Shown: positions 51,863-61,574, numbered from the stretch's first letter. The stretch is 64,000 bases of DNA from Halorubrum persicum (GCF_002727125.1 NZ_NHOA01000043.1:62001-126000); one strand, 5' to 3'. The notes: generated by a model from the sequence alone, not told the origin. A program made the numbers and translations.

Positions 51863-52321
51863 ATGACCCTCGATGTCGACCCGCCGGAGCCGCCCGAGCT
51901 CGCCGCCGTGGACCCCAACGAGTACGAGGACGCGGAGGTCGCGGGCGGGGAGTACCGCCGCGACGAGCTGGAGGCGTTCCTGCGCGAAGGCGCGTGGGAG
52001 GAGGCGTTCGAGGAGTGGGCCGCCGGCAGCGACATGGACGAGGCGGACTGGCGGATCGCGCTCGACCTCGATCTGGTCTCCCGGTTCGACTTCTTCTGGG
52101 ACGACTTCGCCGACCGAGTGGGGTACCACGCCCCCGGACTCCCCGAGGACTGGAAGGAGCGCGACCTCCACCCCGACCTGGACTCGTGGGGCACCGTCTC
52201 GGCGATCAACGCGGGGCTCACCGAGCTCGGGCAGATCGTCTGCGAGACGCTGAAACGGGAGTACATCGACTGGGAGGCCGAGTTCGAGGCGCCGGACGAC
52301 CTTCCCGACTTCGACGAGTAG
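51863..52321 (+). CDS. Uncharacterised acidic Trp-rich haloarchaeal protein
   Basis: A 152-residue soluble, very acidic protein rich in tryptophan and aspartate (AWEEAFEEWAAGSDMDEADWRIALDLDL, FDFFWDDFADRVG). GGAGGGAGG lies just before the ATG, and a GCGTTTTGGG patch about 30 nt upstream is a candidate promoter. It has no recognisable motif, signal peptide or helices. Convergent with the aldo/keto reductase. Function unknown. Confidence 0.75.
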   Translation: MTLDVDPPEPPELAAVDPNEYEDAEVAGGEYRRDELEAFLREGAWEEAFEEWAAGSDMDEADWRIALDLDLVSRFDFFWDDFADRVGYHAPGLPEDWKERDLHPDLDSWGTVSAINAGLTELGQIVCETLKREYIDWEAEFEAPDDLPDFDE

Positions 52322-52356
52322 CGCCGTGCGAGAGGCGGAGTCGAGGGGGCGACCGC

Positions 52357-53382
52357 TCAGTGCCCCCAAAGGTTCCCGTCCGGGGCGTAGCGCGCGTCCA
52401 TGATCCGGTTCCACTGCCCGTCAGAGAGGTCGAGATCGGTGGCCGCGACGTTTTCCGCGAGCTGGTCGGGCGTGCGCGCGCCGACGATGGGGACACAGGT
52501 GAACTCGTCCCACTCCGTGAGCCACGCGAGCGCGGTCTGGGCGGGCGTCGCGTCGAGCTCGTCGGCGACCTCGCGCACCGCGTCGAGCACCTTCCAGCCG
52601 CGCTCCGAGAGGTAGAAGCGCTCGAACCGGTCGTCGAAGCTCGCCCGCGATCCGTCCGGGGCGATCACCTGCTCCGGGTCCTCCGGGTCCGCGCGCTCGT
52701 ACTTCCCGGTGAGGAACCCGCCCGCGAGCGGGGAGTACGGACACACCGCGAGGTCCTGGTCGGCGCAGACGTCGAGGTACCCCTCCACGTCCTCGTAGTA
52801 GCCGGCGTGGTGGAGCGGCTGGACCACGTCGAAGCGCGCGTAGTCGTTGGCGTCGGCGGTCCACAGCGCCTTCGTCAGCTGCCACGCCGCCATCGTCGAG
52901 GCGCCGAGGTAGTGCACCTTCCCCTCCGAGACGAGCTCGTCGAGGACACGCATCGTCTCCTCGATCGGCGTCTCCTCGTCCCAGCGGTGGATGTAGTACA
53001 CGTCGAGGTACTCCGTGTCGAGCCGGTCGAGGGTCCCCTCGACCTGCGCGCGAACGTGCTTTCGCCCCAGTCCCGAGTCGTTGGGGCCGGGCTCGCCGCG
53101 CCCGTCGAACGGGAAGTACACCTTCGAGGCGATCACGTAGTCCTCGCGGTCGCGGTCGGCGAGCCACTCGCCGATGTACTCCTCGCTTTTCCCGTTCGGC
53201 GTCCCGTACACGTTGGCGGTGTCGATGAAGTTGATCCCGCGGTCCGCCGCCGCGTCGAGCAGTTCGTGGGCCTCCTCGCGCCCCGTCTCCACGACGCCGT
53301 TCGTCTCTCGCCCGAAGCGCCACGTCCCGAAGCAGAGCTCGGAGACGCTGAGTCCCGTGTTGCCGAGTCGTCGATACTCCAT
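52357..53382 (-). CDS. Aldo/keto reductase
   Basis: NADPH-dependent oxidoreductase of 341 residues with the AKR (beta/alpha)8 fold. The catalytic tetrad is visible as Asp and Tyr in FIDTANVYG, Lys in VIASKVYF and His in VYYIHRWD. GASTMAAWQL and VQPLHHAGYYEDVEGYLDVCADQ are family motifs, with PIVGARTPDQLAENV the cofactor loop. It is close to the YajO/VdmG-like or Kv-beta type; substrate unknown. The ATG chosen gives the standard EYRRLGNTGLSVSELCFGT opening. Confidence 0.92.
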   Translation of the reverse strand: MEYRRLGNTGLSVSELCFGTWRFGRETNGVVETGREEAHELLDAAADRGINFIDTANVYGTPNGKSEEYIGEWLADRDREDYVIASKVYFPFDGRGEPGPNDSGLGRKHVRAQVEGTLDRLDTEYLDVYYIHRWDEETPIEETMRVLDELVSEGKVHYLGASTMAAWQLTKALWTADANDYARFDVVQPLHHAGYYEDVEGYLDVCADQDLAVCPYSPLAGGFLTGKYERADPEDPEQVIAPDGSRASFDDRFERFYLSERGWKVLDAVREVADELDATPAQTALAWLTEWDEFTCVPIVGARTPDQLAENVAATDLDLSDGQWNRIMDARYAPDGNLWGH

Positions 53383-53447
53383 ACGGTCCCCTCTCGCCGC
53401 CGATCTGTAAAGCGTGGCGGCAGCGGCGGTTCGGACGAAAAATCCCG

Positions 53448-53618
53448 CTATCCGCCGCCGATCCCGCCGTATCCGCCGCTCCGCGCCTCCGCCTCGCGCT
53501 CGCGGCGGTTCCGCTCGTCGTCCCCGTCCGGCGGCGTCGACCGCTCCGGGTCCCGGTCGGGCCTCCGTGCCACGAGCGCCCAGCCGAGGTTCTCGCGCGC
53601 GAGCTGTCGGAGGGACAC
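53448..53618 (-). CDS. Possible small protein with amphipathic start and GGYGGIGGG tail
   Basis: A 56-residue frame starting at GTG with SLRQLARENLGWALVARRP, an amphipathic basic segment, then an Arg/Glu-rich charged stretch and a glycine-rich end GGYGGIGGG. The plus-strand frames over this stretch are low-complexity Arg/Pro and look non-coding. No clear promoter is seen, and longer upstream starts would add a Ser/Arg leader. A tentative gene. Confidence 0.4.
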   Translation of the reverse strand: MSLRQLARENLGWALVARRPDRDPERSTPPDGDDERNRREREAEARSGGYGGIGGG

Positions 53619-53737
53619 GGCCCACGTTCTCGTCCGCGAGGGAAGGGCCCTGTTCCGAAGGGGCCACGAGGCCGAACTCGCCGGGCGGCGTCGCCGACCG
53701 CTGTGGGAGTTAAGCCGACGCCGGACGAACGTCACGT

Positions 53738-54205
53738 ATGGAACACGTTCACTACGCGTACACTCGCGGGATGAACGACGACGAGGCCGCCGAACGCCTA
53801 CGCACGGCGGACTCCGGCGTCCTGTCGCTCGCTCGGGATAACGACGCGTACGCGCTTCCGCTGGCGCACTACTACGACGGCGAGAAGCTCTACTTCCGCC
53901 TCGGACTGCGCGACGAGAGCACGAAGCGAGCCTTCTGGGACGCGACCGAAACCGCCTGCTACGTCGTCCACGACACGGACCCGACCGACGAACCGCAGGA
54001 GCTCGACTCGTGGAGCGTCGTCGTCACCGGGCGGCTCGCGGAGCTGTCCGAGGCCGAGCGCGAGCGCTTCGACACCGCCGAGATCAACCGTCGATTTACG
54101 CCGATCCGCGTGTTCGACGAAGCGATCGAAGCCGTCGATATCACCATCGCCGAGTTCGAGATCCGCACGATGACCGGGCGGACGACGCCGGCCGCGGACC
54201 GCTGA
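53738..54205 (+). CDS. Pyridoxamine 5'-phosphate oxidase-like flavin-fold protein
   Basis: Split-barrel FMN-binding-fold protein of 155 residues. SGVLSLARDNDAYALPLAHYYDGEKLYFRLG is the typical N-terminal barrel, then STKRAFWDATETACYVVHDTD and WSVVVTGRLAEL. These proteins bind FMN or F420 and reduce or sequester small molecules; substrate unknown. AGTTAAGCC 22-30 nt before the ATG fits a leaderless start; an internal ATG at residue 12 is an alternative. Confidence 0.85.
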   Translation: MEHVHYAYTRGMNDDEAAERLRTADSGVLSLARDNDAYALPLAHYYDGEKLYFRLGLRDESTKRAFWDATETACYVVHDTDPTDEPQELDSWSVVVTGRLAELSEAERERFDTAEINRRFTPIRVFDEAIEAVDITIAEFEIRTMTGRTTPAADR

Positions 54206-54283
54206 CGCGAGTCGCGCGTCGCCGATGGGGACGGTCGGCGCAGAGTCCGCCGTATTCAAATACGCGCGCGCAGACCAACGGAT

Positions 54284-57200
54284 ATGGACGAGATCGACGA
54301 CCAGTACACGCCCGCGGACGTGGAGTCCGGGGTCGACGAGTACTGGGACGACACCGACGCCTACGAGTCGGCGAAGGAGGCGCACGCCGACGACCCGCCC
54401 TTCTTCTTCGTCGACGGCCCGCCGTACACCTCCGGACAGATGCACCTCGGCACGGCGTGGAACAAGACGCTGAAGGACGCGATCATCCGCCACAAGCGGA
54501 TGACGGGGCACCGCGTCACCGACCGCCCGGGGTACGACATGCACGGGCTCCCGATCGAGGTGAAAGTCGAGGAGGAGCTCGGCTTCGAGAACAAGCGGGA
54601 CATCGAGGAGTACGGCATGGAGTCGTTCATCGAGAAGTGCAAGGAGTTCGCCCTGCGAAACCGCGCGGCGATGGACGAGGACTTCAAATCCATCGGCGTG
54701 TGGATGGACTGGGACGACCCCTACGAGACGATCAGCCCCGAGTACATGGAGGCGACGTGGTGGGCGTTCTCCGAGGTCGCCGACAACGGGCTCGTCGAAC
54801 AGGGGAAACGCTCCATCTCGCAGTGCCCGCGGTGTGAGACCGGGCTCGCCAACAACGAGGTCGAGTACGAGGACGTCGAGGACCCCTCCATCTACGTGAA
54901 GTTCCCGCTCGCCGACCGCGAGGGGAGCCTCGTCATCTGGACGACGACGCCGTGGACGATCCCCGCGAACACCTTCGTCGCCGTCGACGAGGAGCTCACC
55001 TACAACGCCGTCCGCGCCGAGAGGGACGGCGAGGAGGAGCTCCTCTACGTCGCCGCCGAGTGCGTCGAGGACGTGCTGCAAGAGGGGCGTTACGAGGAGT
55101 ACGAGGTCGAAGGCGAACTGACGGGCGACGAGCTCGTCGGCTGGGAGTACGACCACCCGCTCGCCGACCACGTCGCCGACTACCCCGACTTCGAGGGCGC
55201 CGGACAGGTGTACGCCGCCGACTACGTGGAGGCCGACCGCACCGGCCTGGTCCACTCCGCGCCGGGCCACGGGGAGGAGGACTTCCACCGCGGCACCGAA
55301 CTCGGGCTCGAGATCCGCTGTCCGGTCGCCCCCAACGGCGAGTTCACGGCGGCCGCCGGAGCGTACGCCGGCCAGTTCGTGCGCGACGCCAACGACGACA
55401 TCGTCGACGACCTGGTCGCCGACGGCCACATGCTCGCGCACGGCACCGTCGATCACAGCTACGGCCACTGCTGGCGCTGTGACACCGGCATCATCCAGCT
55501 GGTCACCGACCAGTGGTTCATCTCGATCACGGACGTGAAAGACGACCTCCTCGACAACATGGAGGAGTCGGAGTGGCATCCCCAGTGGGCCCGCGACAAC
55601 CGCTTCCGCGACTTCATCCAGGACGCGCCCGACTGGAACGTCTCCCGCCAGCGCTACTGGGGCGTCCCGATCCCGATCTGGGTGCCGGAGGACGCCGACG
55701 CCGGGAACCTCGACGAGGACATGATCGTGATCGGCACCCGTGAAGAGCTCGCCGAGCGCGTCGAGGAGGACATCGACCCCGAGACGATCGACCTCCACCG
55801 TCCCGCCGTCGACGACCTGACCATCGTCGAGGACGGGACCGCCTACCGCCGGGTCGAGGACGTGTTCGACGTGTGGCTCGACTCCTCGGTCGCCTCGTGG
55901 GGCACGCTCGGCTACCCGAGCGACGAGGCGGCCCACGACGAGCTGTGGCCCGCCGACCTCATCGTCGAGGCGCACGACCAGACCCGCGGCTGGTTCTGGT
56001 CCCAGCTCGGGATGGGCACCGCCGCGGTGGATCAGGTGCCCTACGAAGAGGTGCTCATGCACGGGTTCGCCAACGACGAGGACGGGCGGAAGATGTCCAA
56101 GTCCGTCGGCAACATCGTCACGCCCGAGGAGGCGATCGAGCGCGCCGGTCGCGATCCGCTGCGCACCTACCTGCTCAGCCACGACCAGCAGGGCGTCGAC
56201 CTCGCGTTCGAGTGGGACGGGCTCGGTGAGATCCAGGGCAAGCTCAACATCCTCTGGAACGTGTTCCGGTTCCCGCTGGAGTACATGGACCTCGACGGCT
56301 ACGACCCCGCCGAGGCCGACCTCGACGACGGCGACCTCGAACTCGTCGACGAGTGGGTGCTCTCGCGGCTCCAGTCGGTGGAGACGGAGGTCGAGGCGGC
56401 GTGGGAGGACTACCGCGTCAGCGACGCCGTCAACGCGGTGATCGAGTTCGTCACCCAGGACGTGTCACGGTTCTACGTGAAGGCGGTCCGCGACCGCATG
56501 TGGGAGGAGGCCGACTCCGCCTCGAAGCGCGGCGCCTACGCGACGCTCGCGACGGTCCTCGACGAGACGACCCGACTGCTCGCGCCGATCGCGCCGTACA
56601 TGACGGAGCGCATGTACCAGACGCTCGACGGCGAGGCCACGACGGTCCACCAGCTCGACTATCCCGAAGCCGACGAGACCCTCCGCGACCCGGATCTCGA
56701 GCACGATATGGCCGTCCTCCGCGACGTGGAGGAGGCCGCCGCGAACGCCCGCCAGCAGGCCGGCCGGAAGCTCCGCTGGCCCGTGCCGCGCGTGGTCGTC
56801 GAGAGCGACGACGAGGGCGTGACCGCCGCGGTCGAGCGCCTCTCGGAACTGATCGCCGAGCGCGTCAACGCCCGCGAGGTGACCGTCACCGACGCCTTCG
56901 ACGAGCTGGTCGAGACCGCCGAGCCGCAGATGGGCGCGATCGGCCCCGCCTTCGGCGCCGACGCCCAGAAGGTGATGGAAGCGGTGCAGGGCGCGCCCCG
57001 CGCCGCGGTCGAGAACGGCGAGGTGACCGTCGACGGCGAGCCCGTCGACCTCGACGACGAGATGGTCGAGTACGTCGCCGAGCCGCCGGAGCACGTCTCC
57101 GGCGCCGACTTCGACGGCGGCGCCGTCTACGTCGACACCTCTCTCACTCCGGAGATCGAGTCCGAGGGATACGCCCGCGACGTGATCCGCCGCGTACAGG

Positions 57201-57436
57201 AGATGCGCAAGGATCTCGATCTGGACGTGGAGGCTCGGATCCGCGTCGGCGTCGCCGTCGACGACGACCGGGTCTCCGGCTTCGTCGACGACCACGCCGA
57301 CCTGATCGCCGGCGAGGTGCGCGCCGACACGTGGCTCGACGACCCGAGCGACGCCGCAAACGTCGACGGCGGCCTCGTCGAGGAGTGGGAGGTCGAAGGC
57401 GTCGCGATCACGATCGGGATCGAGCCGGTCGCCTGA
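54284..57436 (+). CDS. ileS: Isoleucyl-tRNA synthetase
   Basis: Class I aminoacyl-tRNA synthetase of 1050 residues, normal archaeal length. The HIGH-type motif is HLGT in GQMHLGTAWNKTL, and KMSKS starts at K603 (GRKMSKSVGN). The editing CP1 domain includes VIWTTTPWTIPANTFVAVD and HSAPGHGEEDF. The QRYWGVPIPIW motif and the anticodon-binding helices with a C-terminal part (IDPVRRIR-like region absent zinc knuckles) follow. The start is the first ATG, with TATTCAAATACG about 25-35 nt upstream as promoter. Confidence 0.95.
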   Translation: MDEIDDQYTPADVESGVDEYWDDTDAYESAKEAHADDPPFFFVDGPPYTSGQMHLGTAWNKTLKDAIIRHKRMTGHRVTDRPGYDMHGLPIEVKVEEELGFENKRDIEEYGMESFIEKCKEFALRNRAAMDEDFKSIGVWMDWDDPYETISPEYMEATWWAFSEVADNGLVEQGKRSISQCPRCETGLANNEVEYEDVEDPSIYVKFPLADREGSLVIWTTTPWTIPANTFVAVDEELTYNAVRAERDGEEELLYVAAECVEDVLQEGRYEEYEVEGELTGDELVGWEYDHPLADHVADYPDFEGAGQVYAADYVEADRTGLVHSAPGHGEEDFHRGTELGLEIRCPVAPNGEFTAAAGAYAGQFVRDANDDIVDDLVADGHMLAHGTVDHSYGHCWRCDTGIIQLVTDQWFISITDVKDDLLDNMEESEWHPQWARDNRFRDFIQDAPDWNVSRQRYWGVPIPIWVPEDADAGNLDEDMIVIGTREELAERVEEDIDPETIDLHRPAVDDLTIVEDGTAYRRVEDVFDVWLDSSVASWGTLGYPSDEAAHDELWPADLIVEAHDQTRGWFWSQLGMGTAAVDQVPYEEVLMHGFANDEDGRKMSKSVGNIVTPEEAIERAGRDPLRTYLLSHDQQGVDLAFEWDGLGEIQGKLNILWNVFRFPLEYMDLDGYDPAEADLDDGDLELVDEWVLSRLQSVETEVEAAWEDYRVSDAVNAVIEFVTQDVSRFYVKAVRDRMWEEADSASKRGAYATLATVLDETTRLLAPIAPYMTERMYQTLDGEATTVHQLDYPEADETLRDPDLEHDMAVLRDVEEAAANARQQAGRKLRWPVPRVVVESDDEGVTAAVERLSELIAERVNAREVTVTDAFDELVETAEPQMGAIGPAFGADAQKVMEAVQGAPRAAVENGEVTVDGEPVDLDDEMVEYVAEPPEHVSGADFDGGAVYVDTSLTPEIESEGYARDVIRRVQEMRKDLDLDVEARIRVGVAVDDDRVSGFVDDHADLIAGEVRADTWLDDPSDAANVDGGLVEEWEVEGVAITIGIEPVA

Positions 57437-57605
57437 CGCCTGATCGGGAGCGCCGCGGGAGACCGTACGGCGATCCGTAAGGACAGGCAGTTGTCAGACG
57501 CGGACTCCCGACGGAGCTGATCGGTTTGGGTATTCTCGCCCGTTATTCCCCGTGAAACGTTCTCGTCCCGAAACCTATAGGTGACTTCTTTACCCACGGT
57601 CGTAT

Positions 57606-58130
57606 ATGCATGTCCGGGCGGCGCGGCCCGACGACGCGGAGGCGCTGCGGACGGCAGTCTCGCGAGCCCGCGAGGCGACCGTCTTCGACGACATCGGAGC
57701 TCCCCTTCTCGACGTGTCCGCCGCCGGCGTCCGCGAGGCCGCCGCGGAGGCCGAGTGGTCGTTCCTGATGGAGGACGAGGACGGACCGGTGGGCGTCGCC
57801 ATCGCCCACCCTGACGCGGAGGGGGCGTCCGACGAACCGGGATCAAACCAAGCGCGCGGCGACGCCGGCGCGGGCGATCTGGAAGCCGAACTGCTCGCGC
57901 TGTGGGTCCACCCGAACCACGCGGGGGAGGGCGTGGCGACCGAACTGCTCGCGCGCGTCGCGTCGTCGGTGACCGAACGCGGCGTCGGAACCCTTCGCGC
58001 GACCGTCCCCGCCGACAGTCCCGGCGCCACCGAGTTCTTCAGCGCGCACGGATTCTCTCACCGCGACACCCGTCGCGGCCCGGCCGGTGACGAGTTGGTC
58101 GTCGTCGCCGACGTGGCCGCGCTGCGATAG
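57606..58130 (+). CDS. GNAT-family N-acetyltransferase
   Basis: A 174-residue acetyltransferase. It begins with HVRAARPDDAEALRTAVSRA, the first GNAT strand and helix, and the acetyl-CoA loop region is LLALWVHPNHAGEGVATELLARVASSV, with GEGVAT as the Q/RxxGxG/A-like loop. ATVPADSPGATEFFSAHGFSHRDTRR is motif B. A 20-residue acidic insertion is in the middle. TCGTATATG provides an AT-rich patch right before the ATG, and a CCTATAGG element lies about 30 nt upstream. Substrate unknown. Confidence 0.88.
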   Translation: MHVRAARPDDAEALRTAVSRAREATVFDDIGAPLLDVSAAGVREAAAEAEWSFLMEDEDGPVGVAIAHPDAEGASDEPGSNQARGDAGAGDLEAELLALWVHPNHAGEGVATELLARVASSVTERGVGTLRATVPADSPGATEFFSAHGFSHRDTRRGPAGDELVVVADVAALR

Positions 58131-58200
58131 CGCCCGCGTCGCCGCGCTCACCAACCGGTAGAAGGGATCTGTCGATGCCGGACGGACCGCCCGCCGCGAG

Positions 58201-58629
58201 TTACTTCAGACGCTCCTGCAGGAACGAGGGGTGCGCCGCGGTGACGCCGTCGACGCCGAGGAGTTTCTCGGAGATGACGTCGCCGAGTTCGTCGCCGTCG
58301 CCGGCGCGGACCTCGGCCATCAGCATGTGGTCGCCGGAGGAGGTGTACAGCGCCTGCACCTCGTCGAGCTCCTTCAGCTTGCGAGTCGCGCCCACGTACT
58401 GACCCGAGTCGACGTCCATACCCACCATCGCGATCGACTGCGACGAGAGCTTCTTCGGGTCGATCTCCGCGGAGTAGCCGACGATCACGCCCTTCTCCTC
58501 GAGGCGGTCGATGTACTTCCGCACCGTCGGCTTCGAGACGTCAGCCCGGTCGGCGATCTCCGCACAGGAGGCCTGCGCGTCCTCCTCTAACACCGACAGG
58601 ATCCGTTCCTCCGTCGATACCGTACTCAT
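58201..58629 (-). CDS. Lrp/AsnC-family transcriptional regulator
   Basis: A 142-residue feast/famine regulator: N-terminal HTH (EERILSVLEEDAQASCAEIADRADVSKPTVRKYIDRLEEKGVI) and a C-terminal RAM ligand domain (SIAMVGMDVDSGQYVGATRKL, then VQALYTSSGDHMLMAEVRAGD). It lies 108 nt after the 2-oxoacid oxidoreductase genes on the same strand, so it may control them or be controlled with them. A perfect palindrome surrounds its start codon, suggesting autoregulation. Confidence 0.93.
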   Translation of the reverse strand: MSTVSTEERILSVLEEDAQASCAEIADRADVSKPTVRKYIDRLEEKGVIVGYSAEIDPKKLSSQSIAMVGMDVDSGQYVGATRKLKELDEVQALYTSSGDHMLMAEVRAGDGDELGDVISEKLLGVDGVTAAHPSFLQERLK

Positions 58630-58634
58630 GAGTA
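58623..58634. promoter_or_regulatory. Palindrome centred on the lrp start codon
   Basis: TACTCATGAGTA is a perfect 12-bp palindrome containing the regulator's ATG. For a leaderless gene the start codon is at the transcription start, so a dimer bound here would block its own promoter. Confidence 0.45.
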
Positions 58635-58736
58635 TCGCTTTGTCTCCACAGAAAAAATACCTTGCGAATCAAAAAACGAGACGAACGGACGACGAACCCC
58701 GGCGGGACCGCCGGTCGATCCCGGCGTACGGCCGTA

Positions 58737-59675
58737 TCAGGCGTGCTTGTCGAGGAACATGTCGTGGGAGCGCTCCCACTCGTAATCGTCATCCCAGTAG
58801 CGCTCGGCCAGCGGCTCCTCGGGCATCTCGCCGATCGACTGCTTCTCGGCGCCGTAGGACGGACGGTCCTCGTCGACGTAGAAGCGGCCGGTGAGCACCT
58901 CGCCCTCGTACAGCGACTCTTCGGTCTCGCGCATCATCTCCGCGGCCTCGACGCGGTCGGTCTTGTCGAAGTCGTAGTCGTCGGACTCGTTGACGTCGAT
59001 GTACGGGACGTACTGGCGCGCGTCCTTGTTCCAGGTCGGACACTGGGTGAGGAAGTCGACGTGCGCGAAGCCGTCGTGTTCGATCGCCTCGATCAGGATC
59101 TCCTTGGCCTGGTTCGGGTTGACCGCGGCGGTCCGGGCGACGTAGGAGGCGCCGGCGTTCAGCGACATCGAGAGCGGCTTGATCGGCTCCTTGGCGCTGC
59201 CGTGCGGCTGCGTCTTCGACTTGTGGCCCTTCGGGCTGGTCGGGGAGGTCTGCCCCTTCGTGAGCCCGAAGATCTCGTTGTTGAAGACGATGTACGTCAT
59301 GTCGTGGTTCTCCCGGGCCGTGTGGATGAAGTGGTTCCCGCCGATCCCGTAGCCGTCGCCGTCACCGCCGGCGGCGATCACTTCGAGGTCGGGGTTCGCG
59401 AGCTTCGCGGCGCGGGCCACGGGCAGCGAGCGCCCGTGGATCGTGTGGAACCCGTACGTGTCGAGGTAGCTGTTCAGCTTGCCCGAGCAGCCGATCCCCG
59501 TACACAGCAGGGTCTCCTCCGGCGAGCGGCCGACCTCGGGGAGCGCCTGCTTGAGCGCCTTCAGGACGCTGAAGTCACCGCAGCCGGGACACCACGTCGG
59601 CTGAGGCTCGACGCCGGGCGTGTACTCGTCGCGGTCGATCTCTCGCTCCTCTCCGATTGCTGAAAACGTGCTCAT
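58737..59675 (-). CDS. 2-oxoacid:ferredoxin oxidoreductase beta subunit
   Basis: ThDP-binding beta subunit of 312 residues. WCPGCGDFSVLKAL starts the fold; the ThDP/metal motif is AAGGDGDGYGIGGNHF and FNNEIFGLTKGQTSPTSPKG follows. The enzyme oxidatively decarboxylates pyruvate or 2-oxoglutarate to acyl-CoA and reduces ferredoxin; haloarchaea have both types, and I cannot settle which this is. Cysteines C24, C27 and others bind the Fe-S cluster. It starts 3 nt after the alpha subunit gene. Confidence 0.92.
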   Translation of the reverse strand: MSTFSAIGEEREIDRDEYTPGVEPQPTWCPGCGDFSVLKALKQALPEVGRSPEETLLCTGIGCSGKLNSYLDTYGFHTIHGRSLPVARAAKLANPDLEVIAAGGDGDGYGIGGNHFIHTARENHDMTYIVFNNEIFGLTKGQTSPTSPKGHKSKTQPHGSAKEPIKPLSMSLNAGASYVARTAAVNPNQAKEILIEAIEHDGFAHVDFLTQCPTWNKDARQYVPYIDVNESDDYDFDKTDRVEAAEMMRETEESLYEGEVLTGRFYVDEDRPSYGAEKQSIGEMPEEPLAERYWDDDYEWERSHDMFLDKHA

Positions 59676-59678
59676 TGG

Positions 59679-61574
59679 TTAGTCACCTGCGGCTGGGACG
59701 AAGGTGGTCTGCTGGCCGGACGCATCGCCGTCGCCCTCGATGATTGCGGTCTCGAACCCGTCGACGACCTCCGCCGGCTCGAACGGGTTCCCGTTGTACT
59801 TCAGCAGGCTCGACAGCTTCTCGCCGTAGCGGCCGAGATTCTTCTGAATGAGCCCGCGGAACTGTCCGGACGCCGTCATCTCGACGACGAGGACCTCGTC
59901 GACGCTCTCGACGAACGCCTCCACCTGCTCCGTCGGGAAGGGGAGCATGTCGGAGACGCCGTACGACTTCACCGAGATGCCGGCGTCGTTGAGGCGACCG
60001 ACCGCCTCTTCGACGGTCCCCTGCTGGCTGCCGAACGTGAGGATACCGTACTGGGCGTCCTCGGGGCCGGCGTACGACCCGGTGTCCTCTTGGTCGAGGT
60101 CGGCGCGGATCGCTTCCAGCTTCTCCGTGCGCCGGTCGATCTGCGCGACGCGGTTGTCGGGCGACTCCGCGATGTGGCCGGTCGGGTCGTGCTCGTTGCC
60201 GGTCGCGAGGAAGCGACCGCCCTTCTGACCGGGGATCGACCGCGGCGAGACGCCGTCCTCGACGTCGTGCTGGAACCGGTGGAACTTCCCGTCGGCCGAG
60301 TGCGGCTCGTCGGCCAGCGCGTCTTCCGAGAGCGTCTTCCCGAGCGTCGGGTTCGGCTCGCGGTCGAAGTGGCTCTTCGGGACGTTGGTCATCTCGCCGC
60401 CGAGCTTCTGGTCGTACAGGAGGATCGACGGGATCTGGTACTCGTACGCCAACCGGAAGGCGATCCGCGACTGCTCGTACGCCTCCTCGACGGTTCCGGG
60501 TGCCAGCACGACGCGCTGGGAGTCACCCTGCGAGGTGTACAGGACGTGCTCGAGGTCGGACTGCTCCGGCTTCGTCGGCATCCCGGTCGACGGCCCGGCG
60601 CGCATGGCCTCGACGAGGACGACGGGAGTCTCCGTCATCTCCGCGAGCCCGAGCGGTTCCGACATCAGCGCGAAGCCGCCGCCGGAGGATCCGGACATGG
60701 CCTTCACGCCGGCGTGCGAGGCCCCGACAGCGAGCGCGGCCGCAGCGATCTCGTCTTCCACCTGCTCGGAGATCCCGCCGAGCTTCGGCAGGTTCTTCGT
60801 CATGATGGTGAACACCTCGGTCCACGGCGTCATCGGGTAGCCGGCGATGAACCGGCACCCCTCGTCGATGGCGCCGTAGGAGATGGCGTCCGAGCCGGAC
60901 ATGAGCAGCTGCGTCTCGTCGTGCTCGCCGGTCGGCACCCCAACGTCCGGGGCGTCCACGTCGTACTCCTCGCTGACCTGGTCGTAGGCGGTCTCGAGGA
61001 TCTCGATGTTCGGTTCGAGGATCTTCTCCGGCATCGCGTCGCGCATCAGGTCCTCGACGTGATTGAGGTCCATCCCGGTCAGCGCGCAGGTCGCGCCGAC
61101 GCCGGCGGTGTTGCGCATGACCTCGCGCCCCATGTCGCGGGCGAGGCCGCGCAGGTCGAGCGGGTATACGTGCCAGTTGTTCTCCTCGGCGCGCTCCTCG
61201 AAGTTCGGAATCTCGGAGGCGTCGAGCAGTCCCTCGTCGTATACGATAACCCCGCCCTCGCGGAGCTCGTCGAGGTTCTCCGAGAGCGGCTTGATCTCTT
61301 CGTTCCCGTAGACGGCCTCCTCCTGCGGGTTTCGGGCGAACGAGTCGCCGAGCGCCAGCAGGAAGTTGTAGCCGTCTCCCCGGGAGTTCACCGGGTCCGA
61401 GGACGCCCGGACTTCGGTGTAGGTGTGACCCCCGCGGATCCGCGACGGGTAGTGGCGATGCGTGAAGACGTTGAGCCCCGATCGCATCAAGGCCTTCGCG
61501 AAGTTCTGGCTGGTCGAAGCGATCCCGTCACCGGATCCCCCCGAAATCCGCCAGATGAGTTCGTCGTCAGTCAT
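59679..61574 (-). CDS. 2-oxoacid:ferredoxin oxidoreductase alpha (gamma-alpha fused) subunit
   Basis: A 631-residue fused subunit. The gamma domain (about 1-190) starts WRISGGSGDGIASTSQNFAKALMRSG and has YPSRIRGGHTYTEVR. The alpha domain (about 220-590) has LLMSGSDAISYGAIDEGCRFIAGYPMTPWTEVFTIMT with substrate and ThDP-contacting residues, and EAMRAGPSTGMPTKPEQSDL. The fused form is standard in Halobacteria. The beta gene follows after only 3 nt. An AAGAGGTAACC box lies about 55-65 nt upstream. Confidence 0.92.
   Translation of the reverse strand: MTDDELIWRISGGSGDGIASTSQNFAKALMRSGLNVFTHRHYPSRIRGGHTYTEVRASSDPVNSRGDGYNFLLALGDSFARNPQEEAVYGNEEIKPLSENLDELREGGVIVYDEGLLDASEIPNFEERAEENNWHVYPLDLRGLARDMGREVMRNTAGVGATCALTGMDLNHVEDLMRDAMPEKILEPNIEILETAYDQVSEEYDVDAPDVGVPTGEHDETQLLMSGSDAISYGAIDEGCRFIAGYPMTPWTEVFTIMTKNLPKLGGISEQVEDEIAAAALAVGASHAGVKAMSGSSGGGFALMSEPLGLAEMTETPVVLVEAMRAGPSTGMPTKPEQSDLEHVLYTSQGDSQRVVLAPGTVEEAYEQSRIAFRLAYEYQIPSILLYDQKLGGEMTNVPKSHFDREPNPTLGKTLSEDALADEPHSADGKFHRFQHDVEDGVSPRSIPGQKGGRFLATGNEHDPTGHIAESPDNRVAQIDRRTEKLEAIRADLDQEDTGSYAGPEDAQYGILTFGSQQGTVEEAVGRLNDAGISVKSYGVSDMLPFPTEQVEAFVESVDEVLVVEMTASGQFRGLIQKNLGRYGEKLSSLLKYNGNPFEPAEVVDGFETAIIEGDGDASGQQTTFVPAAGD

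Noticed and set aside
53414-53713. Plus-strand 99-codon frame before the PNPOx-like gene
   Set aside because: Low-complexity Arg/Pro/Ala product; the minus-strand frame with an amphipathic start and glycine tail is the better candidate there.
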